Source: an uncultured Flavobacterium sp. (GTDB lineage: Bacteria; Bacteroidota; Bacteroidia; Flavobacteriales; Flavobacteriaceae). From it: DNA of 5,852 nt. Of the stretch, positions 1 to 5,554 are shown piece by piece; position 1 is the first letter of the stretch; every line of letters starts with the position of its first letter. Made by a program: the position numbers and the translations under genes. The notes under the pieces were generated by a model. That model worked only from the letters and a program-made list of their open reading frames with translations. It made no database searches and was not told where the DNA came from. The stretch spans positions 1-5,852 of the forward strand of contig CAMLFV010000164.1 of NCBI GenBank assembly GCA_946479395.1. Reading direction: 5' to 3'.

Positions 1-111
1 GAAGGTGAAGTTACCTTAGTAAATGTTGCTATTGCCGAAGATAGAAAAACAATTAAAGCCGAAGCTTTTAATGACGAAGTGAAGAAAAAAATTATGAATT
101 ACAAATTATAA
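1..111 (+). CDS. C-terminal end of an unidentified protein (5' truncated)
   Basis: Reading frame 1 is open from the first base to a TAA at 109-111 and gives 36 residues, beginning EGEVTLVNVAIAEDRKTIKA and ending in a lysine-rich tail (KKKIMNYKL). The alternating hydrophobic pattern at the start suggests a beta strand followed by a charged helix. I do not recognise the family; the fragment is too short to assign. An acyl-CoA thioesterase or hotdog-like C-terminus is only a loose resemblance. It lies on the same strand as the downstream catabolic-looking genes, 63 bases before the nitrilase start, so it could be an earlier gene of the same transcript. The codon usage (AAA, GAA, ATT, TTA) matches the neighbours, which supports it being real coding sequence. 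Confidence 0.6.
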   Translation, partial: EGEVTLVNVAIAEDRKTIKAEAFNDEVKKKIMNYKL

Positions 112-165
112 ATTGCGAGATAATCTTCGCCTTCTATCATAATTCGTAATTCTAAATTCATAATT
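90..165. repeat. Inverted repeat spanning the upstream gene's end and the leader of the nitrilase gene
   Basis: AATTATGAATT at 90-100 is perfectly complementary to AATTCATAATT at 155-165. A second, overlapping register pairs GAATTAC (96-102) with GTAATTC (146-152). Inside lies a small imperfect hairpin, GCGAGA (115-120) against TCTTCGC (124-130), with one bulged base. The left arm is in the last codons of the upstream gene. The right half is itself a loose direct repeat of AATTCRTAATT-like units. The arms are almost pure AT, so chance is a real possibility. No T-run follows that would make it a classical intrinsic terminator, and I see no convincing Bacteroidetes promoter (TTG / TAnnTTTG) in 112-174. 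Confidence 0.35.
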
Positions 166-174
166 AAACAAACT

Positions 175-1155
175 ATGGAATTTAAAAAATTTAAAGCAGC
201 AACGGTTCAAACCGCACCTGTTTTTCTTAATGTAGAAAAAACAATCGATAAAGCCATTTCATTTATAAAAGAAGCACACGAAAACGGAGCAAAATTGATT
301 GCTTTTCCCGAGGTTTTTATTTCTGGATATCCTTATTGGAACTGGATTATGACGCCCGTTCAAGGCAGTAAATGGTACGAAGAATTATATAAAAATTCGG
401 TTGCTGTGAACGATTCATCTATGCAGAAACTGTACAAAGCAGCAAAAGATTTCGATATAAATATTGTTATTGGAATTAACGAGCGCGGTGACAGTTATGG
501 CGAAATTTACAACACCAATTTAATTATTGATAACCACGGGAATTTAATCGGTAAACATAGAAAACTGGTTCCTACTTGGGCAGAAAAATTAACTTGGACA
601 AGTGGCGATGGATCTTCGCTAAAAGTATATAATACAGAAGTTGGTCCGGTTGGAACATTAGCTTGTGGCGAAAACACCAATACATTGGCTCGATTTACAT
701 TGCTTTCTCAAGGTGAATTAATCCACATTGCCAATTATATTTCGTTACCGGTTGCTCCGCCCGATTACAATATGGCGGAAGCGATTAAAATTCGAGCGGC
801 AGCGCATTCATTCGAAGGGAAATTGTTTACCATTGTTTCGTGTTCTACCATTTCACAGGAAATTAAAGATGCTTTGCGTGCCGATGTTCCTAATGTTGAT
901 GAATTATTAGATCGAAAGAACAGTGCGTTTTCTGGATTTATCGGTCCAAACGGAGCCGTAATTGGCGAGCCTTTAATTGATGAAGAAGGAATTGTTTATG
1001 CCGATATCGATCTTTCGAAATGTATCCAACCAAAGCAAATGCACGATATTTTAGGGCATTACAACCGTTTTGATATTTTTGATTTGCGAGTGAATGTTGC
1101 TCCTACCAAGAAAATTACGTTTGTAAATAATGATGAAGAATTTAATAAAAAATAA
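175..1155 (+). CDS. Nitrilase-superfamily carbon-nitrogen hydrolase
   Basis: A 326-residue cytosolic enzyme of the nitrilase superfamily, which hydrolyses nitriles or amides through a covalent thioester to give acids and ammonia. The catalytic residues are in the expected order: Glu46 (AFPE), Lys130 (KHRK), a second conserved Glu137 (PTWAEKLTW) and nucleophile Cys164 (GTLACGEN). The length and the GYPYWNW segment after Glu46 fit true nitrilases better than the shorter omega-amidases. One oddity is that the residue after the nucleophile is Gly (CGENTN) instead of the Trp of the textbook CWE motif. The start at 175 is the first ATG after the 63-base gap and gives the correct family N-terminus (KAATVQTAPVF). 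It ends two bases before the bicupin gene, so the two are probably translated from one message. The substrate is unknown; context suggests an aromatic or ring-derived nitrile or amide. Confidence 0.9.
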   Translation: MEFKKFKAATVQTAPVFLNVEKTIDKAISFIKEAHENGAKLIAFPEVFISGYPYWNWIMTPVQGSKWYEELYKNSVAVNDSSMQKLYKAAKDFDINIVIGINERGDSYGEIYNTNLIIDNHGNLIGKHRKLVPTWAEKLTWTSGDGSSLKVYNTEVGPVGTLACGENTNTLARFTLLSQGELIHIANYISLPVAPPDYNMAEAIKIRAAAHSFEGKLFTIVSCSTISQEIKDALRADVPNVDELLDRKNSAFSGFIGPNGAVIGEPLIDEEGIVYADIDLSKCIQPKQMHDILGHYNRFDIFDLRVNVAPTKKITFVNNDEEFNKK

Positions 1156-1157
1156 CC

Positions 1158-2267
1158 ATGAACGAAAACCATTCAGACGATCAATTAGGAAGAGCTCGAG
1201 TTCAGGATTCACCAGAATTACAAGCTTATTATAAAGAATTAGAAACATTAGGTGCCGGTGCTTTATGGACAGTTGCCAACGATATCGAACCTTGGGAACC
1301 AAAAAGTAAATCAATCCCAATGCTTTGGAAATACGAAGATTTAAGACATTTGGTTTTAAAATCTTCTGAATTAGTTACGCCCGAACAAGCCGGTCGCCGT
1401 GTGGTTTATTTGGTGAACGATAACCGCAAAGATGTTTCGGCAGCCGTAGGTTGGTTGTACACCGGCATTCAGGTTACACGTCCCGGTGAAAGTACATCGG
1501 CTCATCGTCACAAGGCATCTGCTTTGCGTTTTATTATGGAAGGCGAAAAGGGCTACACGGTAGTCGATGGTAATAAAATTATGTTAGAAGTTAACGATTT
1601 TGTCATCACCCCCAACTCAACCTGGCACGAACACGGCGTAGAAGAAGGCGGAAAAACCTGTATTTGGCAAGATGGTTTGGATATTCCGTTAGTAAATGCC
1701 TTGGAAGCGAACGATTATGCAGTTTACGATGGAAAGCAAAAATTAACTGCTCCGTTAAATCAGTCGCCAATGACGTATAGTGGCACGGGCTTGATTCCAC
1801 CTGATAAAGAATGGAACAAACCATATTCTCCGTTGTTTAAGTATTCGTGGAAAACTGTTTATCCTGCTCTTCTAGAAGCCGAAAAAGTGAACGATGTAAA
1901 TAGTTTTGATGGAATCATTATGCAGTACAGCAATCCGTTAACGGGTGGTCATGTTATGCAAACTATGGGTGCTTCTATTCAATTACTACCAAAAGGTTTT
2001 AAGGGAAAAGCGCATAAACATACCGGATCTTTCGTGTATCAATGTGCAAAAGGCAAAGGCTATTCTATCATTAACGGTAAACGTTTCGATTGGAAAGAGC
2101 GCGATATTTTCTGTGTTCCAAGTTGGGCTTGGCACGAACACCACAATTTATCAGATACCGAAGACGCGTGCCTGTTTTCATTTAACGATTTACCTGTTAT
2201 TGAAGGTTTAGGCTTGTATCAAGAGAAAGTTTTTGATGAAAATGGAGGGAATCAAACTATTTTATAA
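1158..2267 (+). CDS. Bicupin ring-cleavage dioxygenase, gentisate 1,2-dioxygenase-like
   Basis: A 369-residue protein with two cupin domains, the size and layout of gentisate 1,2-dioxygenases and the related salicylate 1,2-dioxygenase and 1-hydroxy-2-naphthoate dioxygenase. These use Fe(II) and O2 to open the ring between the carboxyl-bearing carbon and its adjacent hydroxylated carbon. The N-terminal cupin has ligand candidates His116 and His118 (TSAHRHKASALRFI) with His157 or His159 (STWHEHG). The GEKGYTVVDG segment at 129-138 is the usual cupin turn. The C-terminal cupin also keeps a full His set: His286 and His288 (AHKHTGSF) and His326/His328 (WAWHEHHN). The N-terminal motif LGAGALWTVANDIEPWEP (residues 31-48) is also gentisate dioxygenase-like. 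The ATG is two bases after the nitrilase stop. The exact substrate (gentisate or a substituted salicylate) cannot be read from sequence. Confidence 0.82.
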   Translation: MNENHSDDQLGRARVQDSPELQAYYKELETLGAGALWTVANDIEPWEPKSKSIPMLWKYEDLRHLVLKSSELVTPEQAGRRVVYLVNDNRKDVSAAVGWLYTGIQVTRPGESTSAHRHKASALRFIMEGEKGYTVVDGNKIMLEVNDFVITPNSTWHEHGVEEGGKTCIWQDGLDIPLVNALEANDYAVYDGKQKLTAPLNQSPMTYSGTGLIPPDKEWNKPYSPLFKYSWKTVYPALLEAEKVNDVNSFDGIIMQYSNPLTGGHVMQTMGASIQLLPKGFKGKAHKHTGSFVYQCAKGKGYSIINGKRFDWKERDIFCVPSWAWHEHHNLSDTEDACLFSFNDLPVIEGLGLYQEKVFDENGGNQTIL

Positions 2268-2268
2268 A

Positions 2269-2784
2269 ATGACTTTTAGAGATAAACTTATTTTTTTTAT
2301 CATCTTTTTATTTTCATTTTCTTGTTTAGCTCAAAGTAATTGTTACCTAATGTCATTAGATACTGGTAAAAAAAACAATAAACAATATTATTTCTTATAT
2401 AGCTCATTAATACTAAACGAAGACAAAACATTTATTTCAACTTCATTGTTTGATTTAAAATACTCAACATGTGGAATATATGAAATCAATAACAATATTA
2501 TAGAGTTAAAACAATTTAAAATAAGATATCCTACAGATACTCTCATTTTATTTTGCGAAGAACCCGATGTCATTAAAAATATTATGAAAACAGACTTTGA
2601 AACGGAACCTTACATGAGCCTTAAAATGAAAAATGATAGATTATATCTTTTGAGCGAAAAAGGACGTATAATAAATCGAATCAAAGAAAATTTTGTACGA
2701 AAAAATATCTTTATTGATTTATTTGGTTTTAAATATGTTTTTGAAAAAATAGATTGTGAAGAAGTATATAAAATAAATAAGTAA
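2269..2784 (+). CDS. Small secreted protein of unknown function
   Basis: A 171-residue protein if it starts at ATG 2269, one base after the bicupin stop. The frame stays open upstream to ATG 2233 inside the bicupin gene, but the 2269 start places a clean signal peptide at the N-terminus: positive MTFRDK, a hydrophobic run (LIFFIIFLFSFS) and probable cleavage after CLA before Gln. The Cys at residue 19 is not in a good lipobox, so an exported rather than lipid-anchored protein is likelier. The mature part is rich in Lys, Asn and Ile, with alternating strand-like segments such as GIYEINNNIIELKQ, suggesting a small beta fold. I recognise no family or catalytic motif. Its base composition is visibly more AT-rich than the flanking enzymes, which suggests later insertion into the run. 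Confidence 0.65.
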   Translation: MTFRDKLIFFIIFLFSFSCLAQSNCYLMSLDTGKKNNKQYYFLYSSLILNEDKTFISTSLFDLKYSTCGIYEINNNIIELKQFKIRYPTDTLILFCEEPDVIKNIMKTDFETEPYMSLKMKNDRLYLLSEKGRIINRIKENFVRKNIFIDLFGFKYVFEKIDCEEVYKINK

Positions 2785-2831
2785 CAAAATCATAATAAGT
2801 AAAATTAACAATAGATCCATATCTTTAATTT

Positions 2832-3473
2832 ATGAAACTATCGCCGAAAGCAAAAAATATAGTCGATCAACTTACCGAAAACACTAAATTGGGTGATTTG
2901 CATACTATTGCAAAAGATATTAAAAAAGATCATGAACTGGCAATGGAATTATGGTCAACCGAATCGTATTTTGCCCGACAATTTTCAATTTTGATTATGG
3001 ATAAAAAGTTACTTTCGCAAGAGGTAATTAATCAGTTAGATCAAGATATAAACAAACACTCTGAAGACGAAAAACTGCAGCTTATTGATTGGTTAATGGC
3101 AAACCAATTGGCTAAAGACAAAAAAACGGTAGCATTGATGGAATCATGGCAAAACAGTAAATCAAGTTTGCAAAGAAGAACATTTTGGTATCATCAGGCT
3201 CGTTTACGATGGGTTGGTCAAACACCGCCGCCAAATACAGAAGAACTGCTTTCGGTTATTGAAAAAGAAATTGAAAACGAGGTTCCCGAAGTGCAGTGGG
3301 CTATGAATTTCACAGCAGCACAAATCGGCGTTTATCAGCAGGAATACAGAAAAAGATGCATTGCTCTTGGCGAACGCACAGGGCTTTTTAAAGACGAAAT
3401 GGTGGCAAAAAATTGTATACCCAATTATTTACCCGATTTTATAAACATACAAGTTGCAAAGCTTAAAAAATAA
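2832..3473 (+). CDS. HEAT-like helical protein resembling AlkD-family DNA alkylation repair enzymes
   Basis: A 213-residue, all-helical soluble protein. Residues 24-60 (HTIAKDIKKDHELAMELW then STESYFARQFSILIMDK) resemble the first HEAT-like repeats of the DNA alkylation repair family, which removes bulky or cationic alkylated bases such as 7-methylguanine and 3-methyladenine. The C-terminal part (VPEVQWAMNFTAAQIG at 151-166, then YRKRCIALGERTGLFKD) fits the last repeats of the broader family. The Trp/Asp constellation of Bacillus AlkD (a HWDxVD-type motif) is not evident. The nearest candidate is LIDWLMANQLA at 84-94, with Asp86 and Trp87 in a different arrangement, so a non-glycosylase member is possible. 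It begins 47 bases after the secreted protein and ends three bases before the next gene. It has no evident link to ring cleavage. Confidence 0.6.
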   Translation: MKLSPKAKNIVDQLTENTKLGDLHTIAKDIKKDHELAMELWSTESYFARQFSILIMDKKLLSQEVINQLDQDINKHSEDEKLQLIDWLMANQLAKDKKTVALMESWQNSKSSLQRRTFWYHQARLRWVGQTPPPNTEELLSVIEKEIENEVPEVQWAMNFTAAQIGVYQQEYRKRCIALGERTGLFKDEMVAKNCIPNYLPDFINIQVAKLKK

Positions 3474-3476
3474 ACA

Positions 3477-3662
3477 ATGAAAAATTTTAAACCCATACTA
3501 GGAATCGGAATTTCCTTAATATTTATTGTAATTGGATTCTACCTTATTGCATTAGGCGACCAACTATCTCTAATAATTGGTTATGCAAATGTAATTTTTT
3601 GGTCATGCCTAATTCTATTTGCAGCCTACAAAACACTAATTAAAAAAAACAATAATTATTAA
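3477..3662 (+). CDS. Two-helix membrane miniprotein, unknown function
   Basis: A 61-residue protein starting three bases after the AlkD-like gene stop. It has two predicted membrane segments, about residues 7-27 (ILGIGISLIFIVIGFYLIAL) and 32-54 (a run ending in FWSCLILFAAYKTL), joined by a short polar turn (GDQ), and a basic tail KKNNNY. Basic residues at both ends suggest a hairpin with both termini in the cytoplasm. I do not recognise a family. The tight spacing on both sides (3 bases upstream, 19 bases to the FAH gene) and the clean membrane pattern argue that it is genuinely translated. It could be a small accessory of the neighbouring helical protein or an unrelated passenger. Confidence 0.6.
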   Translation: MKNFKPILGIGISLIFIVIGFYLIALGDQLSLIIGYANVIFWSCLILFAAYKTLIKKNNNY

Positions 3663-3681
3663 AAACAATCAACTATTAAAA

Positions 3682-4590
3682 ATGAAACTACTTACATACA
3701 AAACACAAAACAACGAGCCGCGATTAGGATTTATGCACAACAATATGGTTGTTGATATGGAAGATTTTGGTGGAATTTCGAACTTTCCGTTACCAAATGA
3801 TATGTTGGAACTAATTGATATGGGCTTTGAAGTGATTGCTGAAATCAATGACTTAATTGAAGAAACACGCGAAGTTGATTTCGAAAATATTTCTTTTCCT
3901 TTGAACGATGTTGAAATTTTAGCCCCGATTGAAAAACCACGTAAAAACATTATTGGTATTGGTTTGAATTATACCGAACACGTTGCCGAAAGCGCCAGAA
4001 CATTAGATACCACAGGAAAATTACCTCAAAAACCAATCATTTTCTCAAAACCGCCTACAACTGTTACCGGTCCAAATACCAACGTTTTATTAAATCCTAA
4101 GTTGACTCAACAGTTAGATTGGGAAGTTGAATTGGCAGTGGTAATTGGCAAAAACGGAAAATATGTTACCAAAGAAAATGCCATGGATTATGTATTTGGA
4201 TACACGATAATCAATGATATTTCGGCGCGTGATTGCCGTCGTGAGGGACAATGGATTGTTTCAAAAGGTCAGGATACATTTGCGCCAATGGGACCATTTT
4301 TGGTTACAAAAGACGAAATTGAAAATCCGCACAACTTAAATCTTTCCTTAAAATTAAACGGAATTGAAAAACAGAATTCGAACACGAAATTTTTATTGTT
4401 CAACATTAACGACTTAATCGAAGATTTAAGCACCGTGTTTACTATTGAACCGGGCGATATCATTGCAACAGGAACTCCGGCCGGTGTTGGTGCAGGAAGA
4501 AATCCGCAGGAATGGATGAAAGACGGCGATGTTGTGGAATGTTATGTGGAAAATATTGGAACAATTGTAAATACTGTTAAAGAAATTTAA
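3682..4590 (+). CDS. Fumarylacetoacetate hydrolase family enzyme, probable maleylpyruvate or acylpyruvate hydrolase
   Basis: A 302-residue enzyme with a short N-terminal domain (about 1-80) and the FAH catalytic domain (about 88-300). It carries the family hallmarks IIGIGLNYTEHVAES (90-104), the metal-binding acids Glu148 and Glu150 (LDWEVELAVVIG) and Asp179 (IINDISARD), Lys195 (SKGQD), and the closing segments GDIIATGTPAGVGAGR (258-273) and ENIGTIVNTV. His100 is the candidate general base. Members cut C-C bonds of 2,4-dioxo acids using Mg2+ or Mn2+. Between a gentisate dioxygenase-like bicupin and a maleate isomerase, the simplest role is direct hydrolysis of maleylpyruvate to maleate and pyruvate. 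Fumarylpyruvate hydrolysis is the alternative, but no glutathione-type maleylpyruvate isomerase is visible here. The start gives the usual MKLLTYK N-terminus. Confidence 0.85.
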   Translation: MKLLTYKTQNNEPRLGFMHNNMVVDMEDFGGISNFPLPNDMLELIDMGFEVIAEINDLIEETREVDFENISFPLNDVEILAPIEKPRKNIIGIGLNYTEHVAESARTLDTTGKLPQKPIIFSKPPTTVTGPNTNVLLNPKLTQQLDWEVELAVVIGKNGKYVTKENAMDYVFGYTIINDISARDCRREGQWIVSKGQDTFAPMGPFLVTKDEIENPHNLNLSLKLNGIEKQNSNTKFLLFNINDLIEDLSTVFTIEPGDIIATGTPAGVGAGRNPQEWMKDGDVVECYVENIGTIVNTVKEI

Positions 4591-4603
4591 TTACAACAAC
4601 AAA

Positions 4604-4700
4604 GCGTTAGGGATTGAAGTGAAAATCCTTTAAAATGTTTTTTATCAAAACATTTTAAAGATTGAAACGAAAAGCCTGACCCGCCTCGGCGGGGAACGCC
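4604..4700. repeat. Multi-branched palindromic intergenic element between the FAH and isomerase genes
   Basis: This element fills most of the 129-base gap 4591-4719. An outer stem pairs GCGTT (4604-4608) with AACGC (4695-4699). Inside are GGATT (4611-4615)/AATCC (4624-4628), a perfect 14-bp hairpin (4628-4641 with 4647-4660, loop TTATC), and a GC-rich palindrome CCCGCC (4680-4685)/GGCGGG (4688-4693). An alternative pairing is TTAGG (4607-4611) with CCTGA (4675-4679), including one G-U. A 17-base unit GATTGAA..GAAAA.CC is present twice (4612-4628 and 4660-4676), with 14 of 17 positions identical. Similar arrangements (GTTAGGGATTGAAG... ending AACGCCC) seem familiar to me from other flavobacterial intergenic regions, but I cannot confirm that here. 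It could be a REP-like mobile repeat, an RNA-processing site within the operon, or a structured RNA. Confidence 0.7.
4628..4660. repeat. Perfect 14-bp hairpin at the centre of the 4604-4700 element
   Basis: CTTTAAAATGTTTT (4628-4641) and AAAACATTTTAAAG (4647-4660) are exact reverse complements separated by TTATC. The stem is AT-rich, with only three G-C pairs. It lies 38 bases after the FAH stop and 59 bases before the isomerase start. It is not followed by a T-run on the plus strand, so it does not look like a simple terminator. A stable stem here could protect the upstream message from 3' exonucleases or adjust expression of the isomerase relative to the rest of the operon. Confidence 0.75.
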
Positions 4701-4719
4701 CAAAATATAGAAAATAAAA

Positions 4720-5469
4720 ATGAAAAAATATAGAATCGGACAAATAGTTCCATCGAGCAATGTAACGATGGAAACCGAAATTCCGGCAATATTCAAGGCA
4801 CGCGAAACAATTTTACCTGAACGTTTCACCTTTCATTCAAGCAGAATGCGCATGAAAAAAGTAACCAAAGAAGAGTTAGAGGCTATGGATGCGATGAGTT
4901 TAAAATGTGCCCAAGAACTATCGGACGCGCATGTTGATGTGATGGGTTATGCGTGTTTGGTGGCGATTATGAGTATGGGTCGCGGATATCATTGCGTGTC
5001 TGAGGTAAATCTGCATCAGGAAACGATTGCAAACGGTTTTCCCACGCCAATTGTAACTTCTGCGGGCGCTTTGATTAACGGATTGAATGTTTTGGGAGCA
5101 AAAACGGTTTCGATCATTACGCCGTATATGCGTCCGTTAACTGATATGGTTGTTGATTATATTGAACATCAAGGGTTTAAAGTAAAAGAAAGTATTGCTT
5201 TGGAAATTCCTGATAATTTACAAGTTGCTGCTCAGAACCCATTGAATTTACTGGATATTTACAAACAGTTGGATTTAACCGGAGTGGATGTTTTGGTAGC
5301 ATCGGCTTGTGTGCAGATGCCGTCGTTAGAAGCAATTGATAAAATTGAACAGGAAATTGGTATTCCGGTAACATCGGCTGCTGTTTGTACTACTTACGAA
5401 ATGATGAAAAAATTAGGAATTGAAGCCAAATCTACGATTGGCGGAAGTTTGTTAAAAGGGAATTATTAA
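4720..5469 (+). CDS. maiA: Maleate cis-trans isomerase (Asp/Glu racemase superfamily)
   Basis: A 249-residue cytosolic enzyme that converts maleate to fumarate without cofactor. The length equals that of characterised maleate isomerases (MaiA, and NicE of nicotinate and nicotine degradation). The hallmark PSSNVTMETEIP (11-22) is present. The two catalytic cysteines are Cys79 (GYACLVAIMSMG) and Cys197 (ASACVQMPSLE), 118 residues apart as in known enzymes. The expected substrate-binding Asn14, Tyr136 (ITPYMRP) and Asn166 (IPDNLQ) also fall at the right spacing. Related arylmalonate decarboxylases keep only one of the two cysteines, so the pair favours an isomerase. The gene follows the FAH gene after a structured 129-base gap and would feed ring-derived maleate into the TCA cycle. 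The start is the first ATG after the A-rich leader. The name rests on sequence only. Confidence 0.9.
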   Translation: MKKYRIGQIVPSSNVTMETEIPAIFKARETILPERFTFHSSRMRMKKVTKEELEAMDAMSLKCAQELSDAHVDVMGYACLVAIMSMGRGYHCVSEVNLHQETIANGFPTPIVTSAGALINGLNVLGAKTVSIITPYMRPLTDMVVDYIEHQGFKVKESIALEIPDNLQVAAQNPLNLLDIYKQLDLTGVDVLVASACVQMPSLEAIDKIEQEIGIPVTSAAVCTTYEMMKKLGIEAKSTIGGSLLKGNY

Positions 5470-5474
5470 GATTG

Positions 5475-5551
5475 ATCCTGCAAGGTCTTAACGGACCTTG
5501 TAGGTTTTAAAATTTTCTGATACCTACAAGGTTTTAAAAACCTTGCAGGAT
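5475..5551. repeat. Nested palindromic repeat between convergent maiA and recN
   Basis: The outer arms ATCCTGCAAGGT (5475-5486) and ACCTTGCAGGAT (5540-5551) are perfectly complementary over 12 bp. The inner arms ACCTTGTAGGT (5495-5505) and ACCTACAAGGT (5522-5532) are perfect over 11 bp, with an AT-rich 16-base loop. Each side also folds on itself: CAAGGTC (5481-5487)/GACCTTG (5494-5500), and CAAGGTTTT (5527-5535)/AAAACCTTG (5537-5545). The core ACCTTGYAGG thus appears four times in alternating orientation. It ends three bases before the recN stop codon and begins five bases after the maiA stop, filling the 85-base gap. It probably acts as a bidirectional transcription barrier or mRNA 3' stabiliser. 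The modular symmetry looks like a dispersed REP/BIME-type element, an impression I cannot test here. Confidence 0.8.
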
Positions 5552-5554
5552 ATA

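Noticed and set aside
1051..1320. Minus-strand open frame of 89 codons across the nitrilase/bicupin junction
   Set aside because: It overlaps two strongly supported plus-strand genes, has no recognisable domain, and looks like an antisense shadow.
2233..2268. Upstream ATG start for the secreted protein, overlapping the end of the bicupin gene
   Set aside because: It would add 12 residues ahead of the signal peptide and overlap the bicupin by 35 bases. The ATG at 2269 gives a normal signal peptide with a basic N-terminus.
2820..2827. TATCTTTA, one base off the Bacteroidetes -7 promoter motif TAnnTTTG, before the AlkD-like gene
   Set aside because: It lies only 4 bases from the start codon, has no TTG near -33, and is expected by chance in such AT-rich DNA.
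4612..4676. Two GATTGAA-type units resembling the 3' ends of CRISPR repeats
   Set aside because: There are only two degenerate copies (14/17) separated by a hairpin rather than a unique spacer, and there is no third unit or cas gene. They belong to the branched element.
4680..4693. GC-rich palindrome CCCGCC/GGCGGG as a stand-alone intrinsic terminator
   Set aside because: No T-run follows on the plus strand and the two-base loop is too tight for the full stem. It is better read as one arm of the larger element.
4604..4700. A tRNA gene, because of the clover-like pairing
   Set aside because: Arm lengths do not fit a tRNA, the central stem is 14 bp, and there is no TTCRA T-loop, 7-bp acceptor stem or CCA end.
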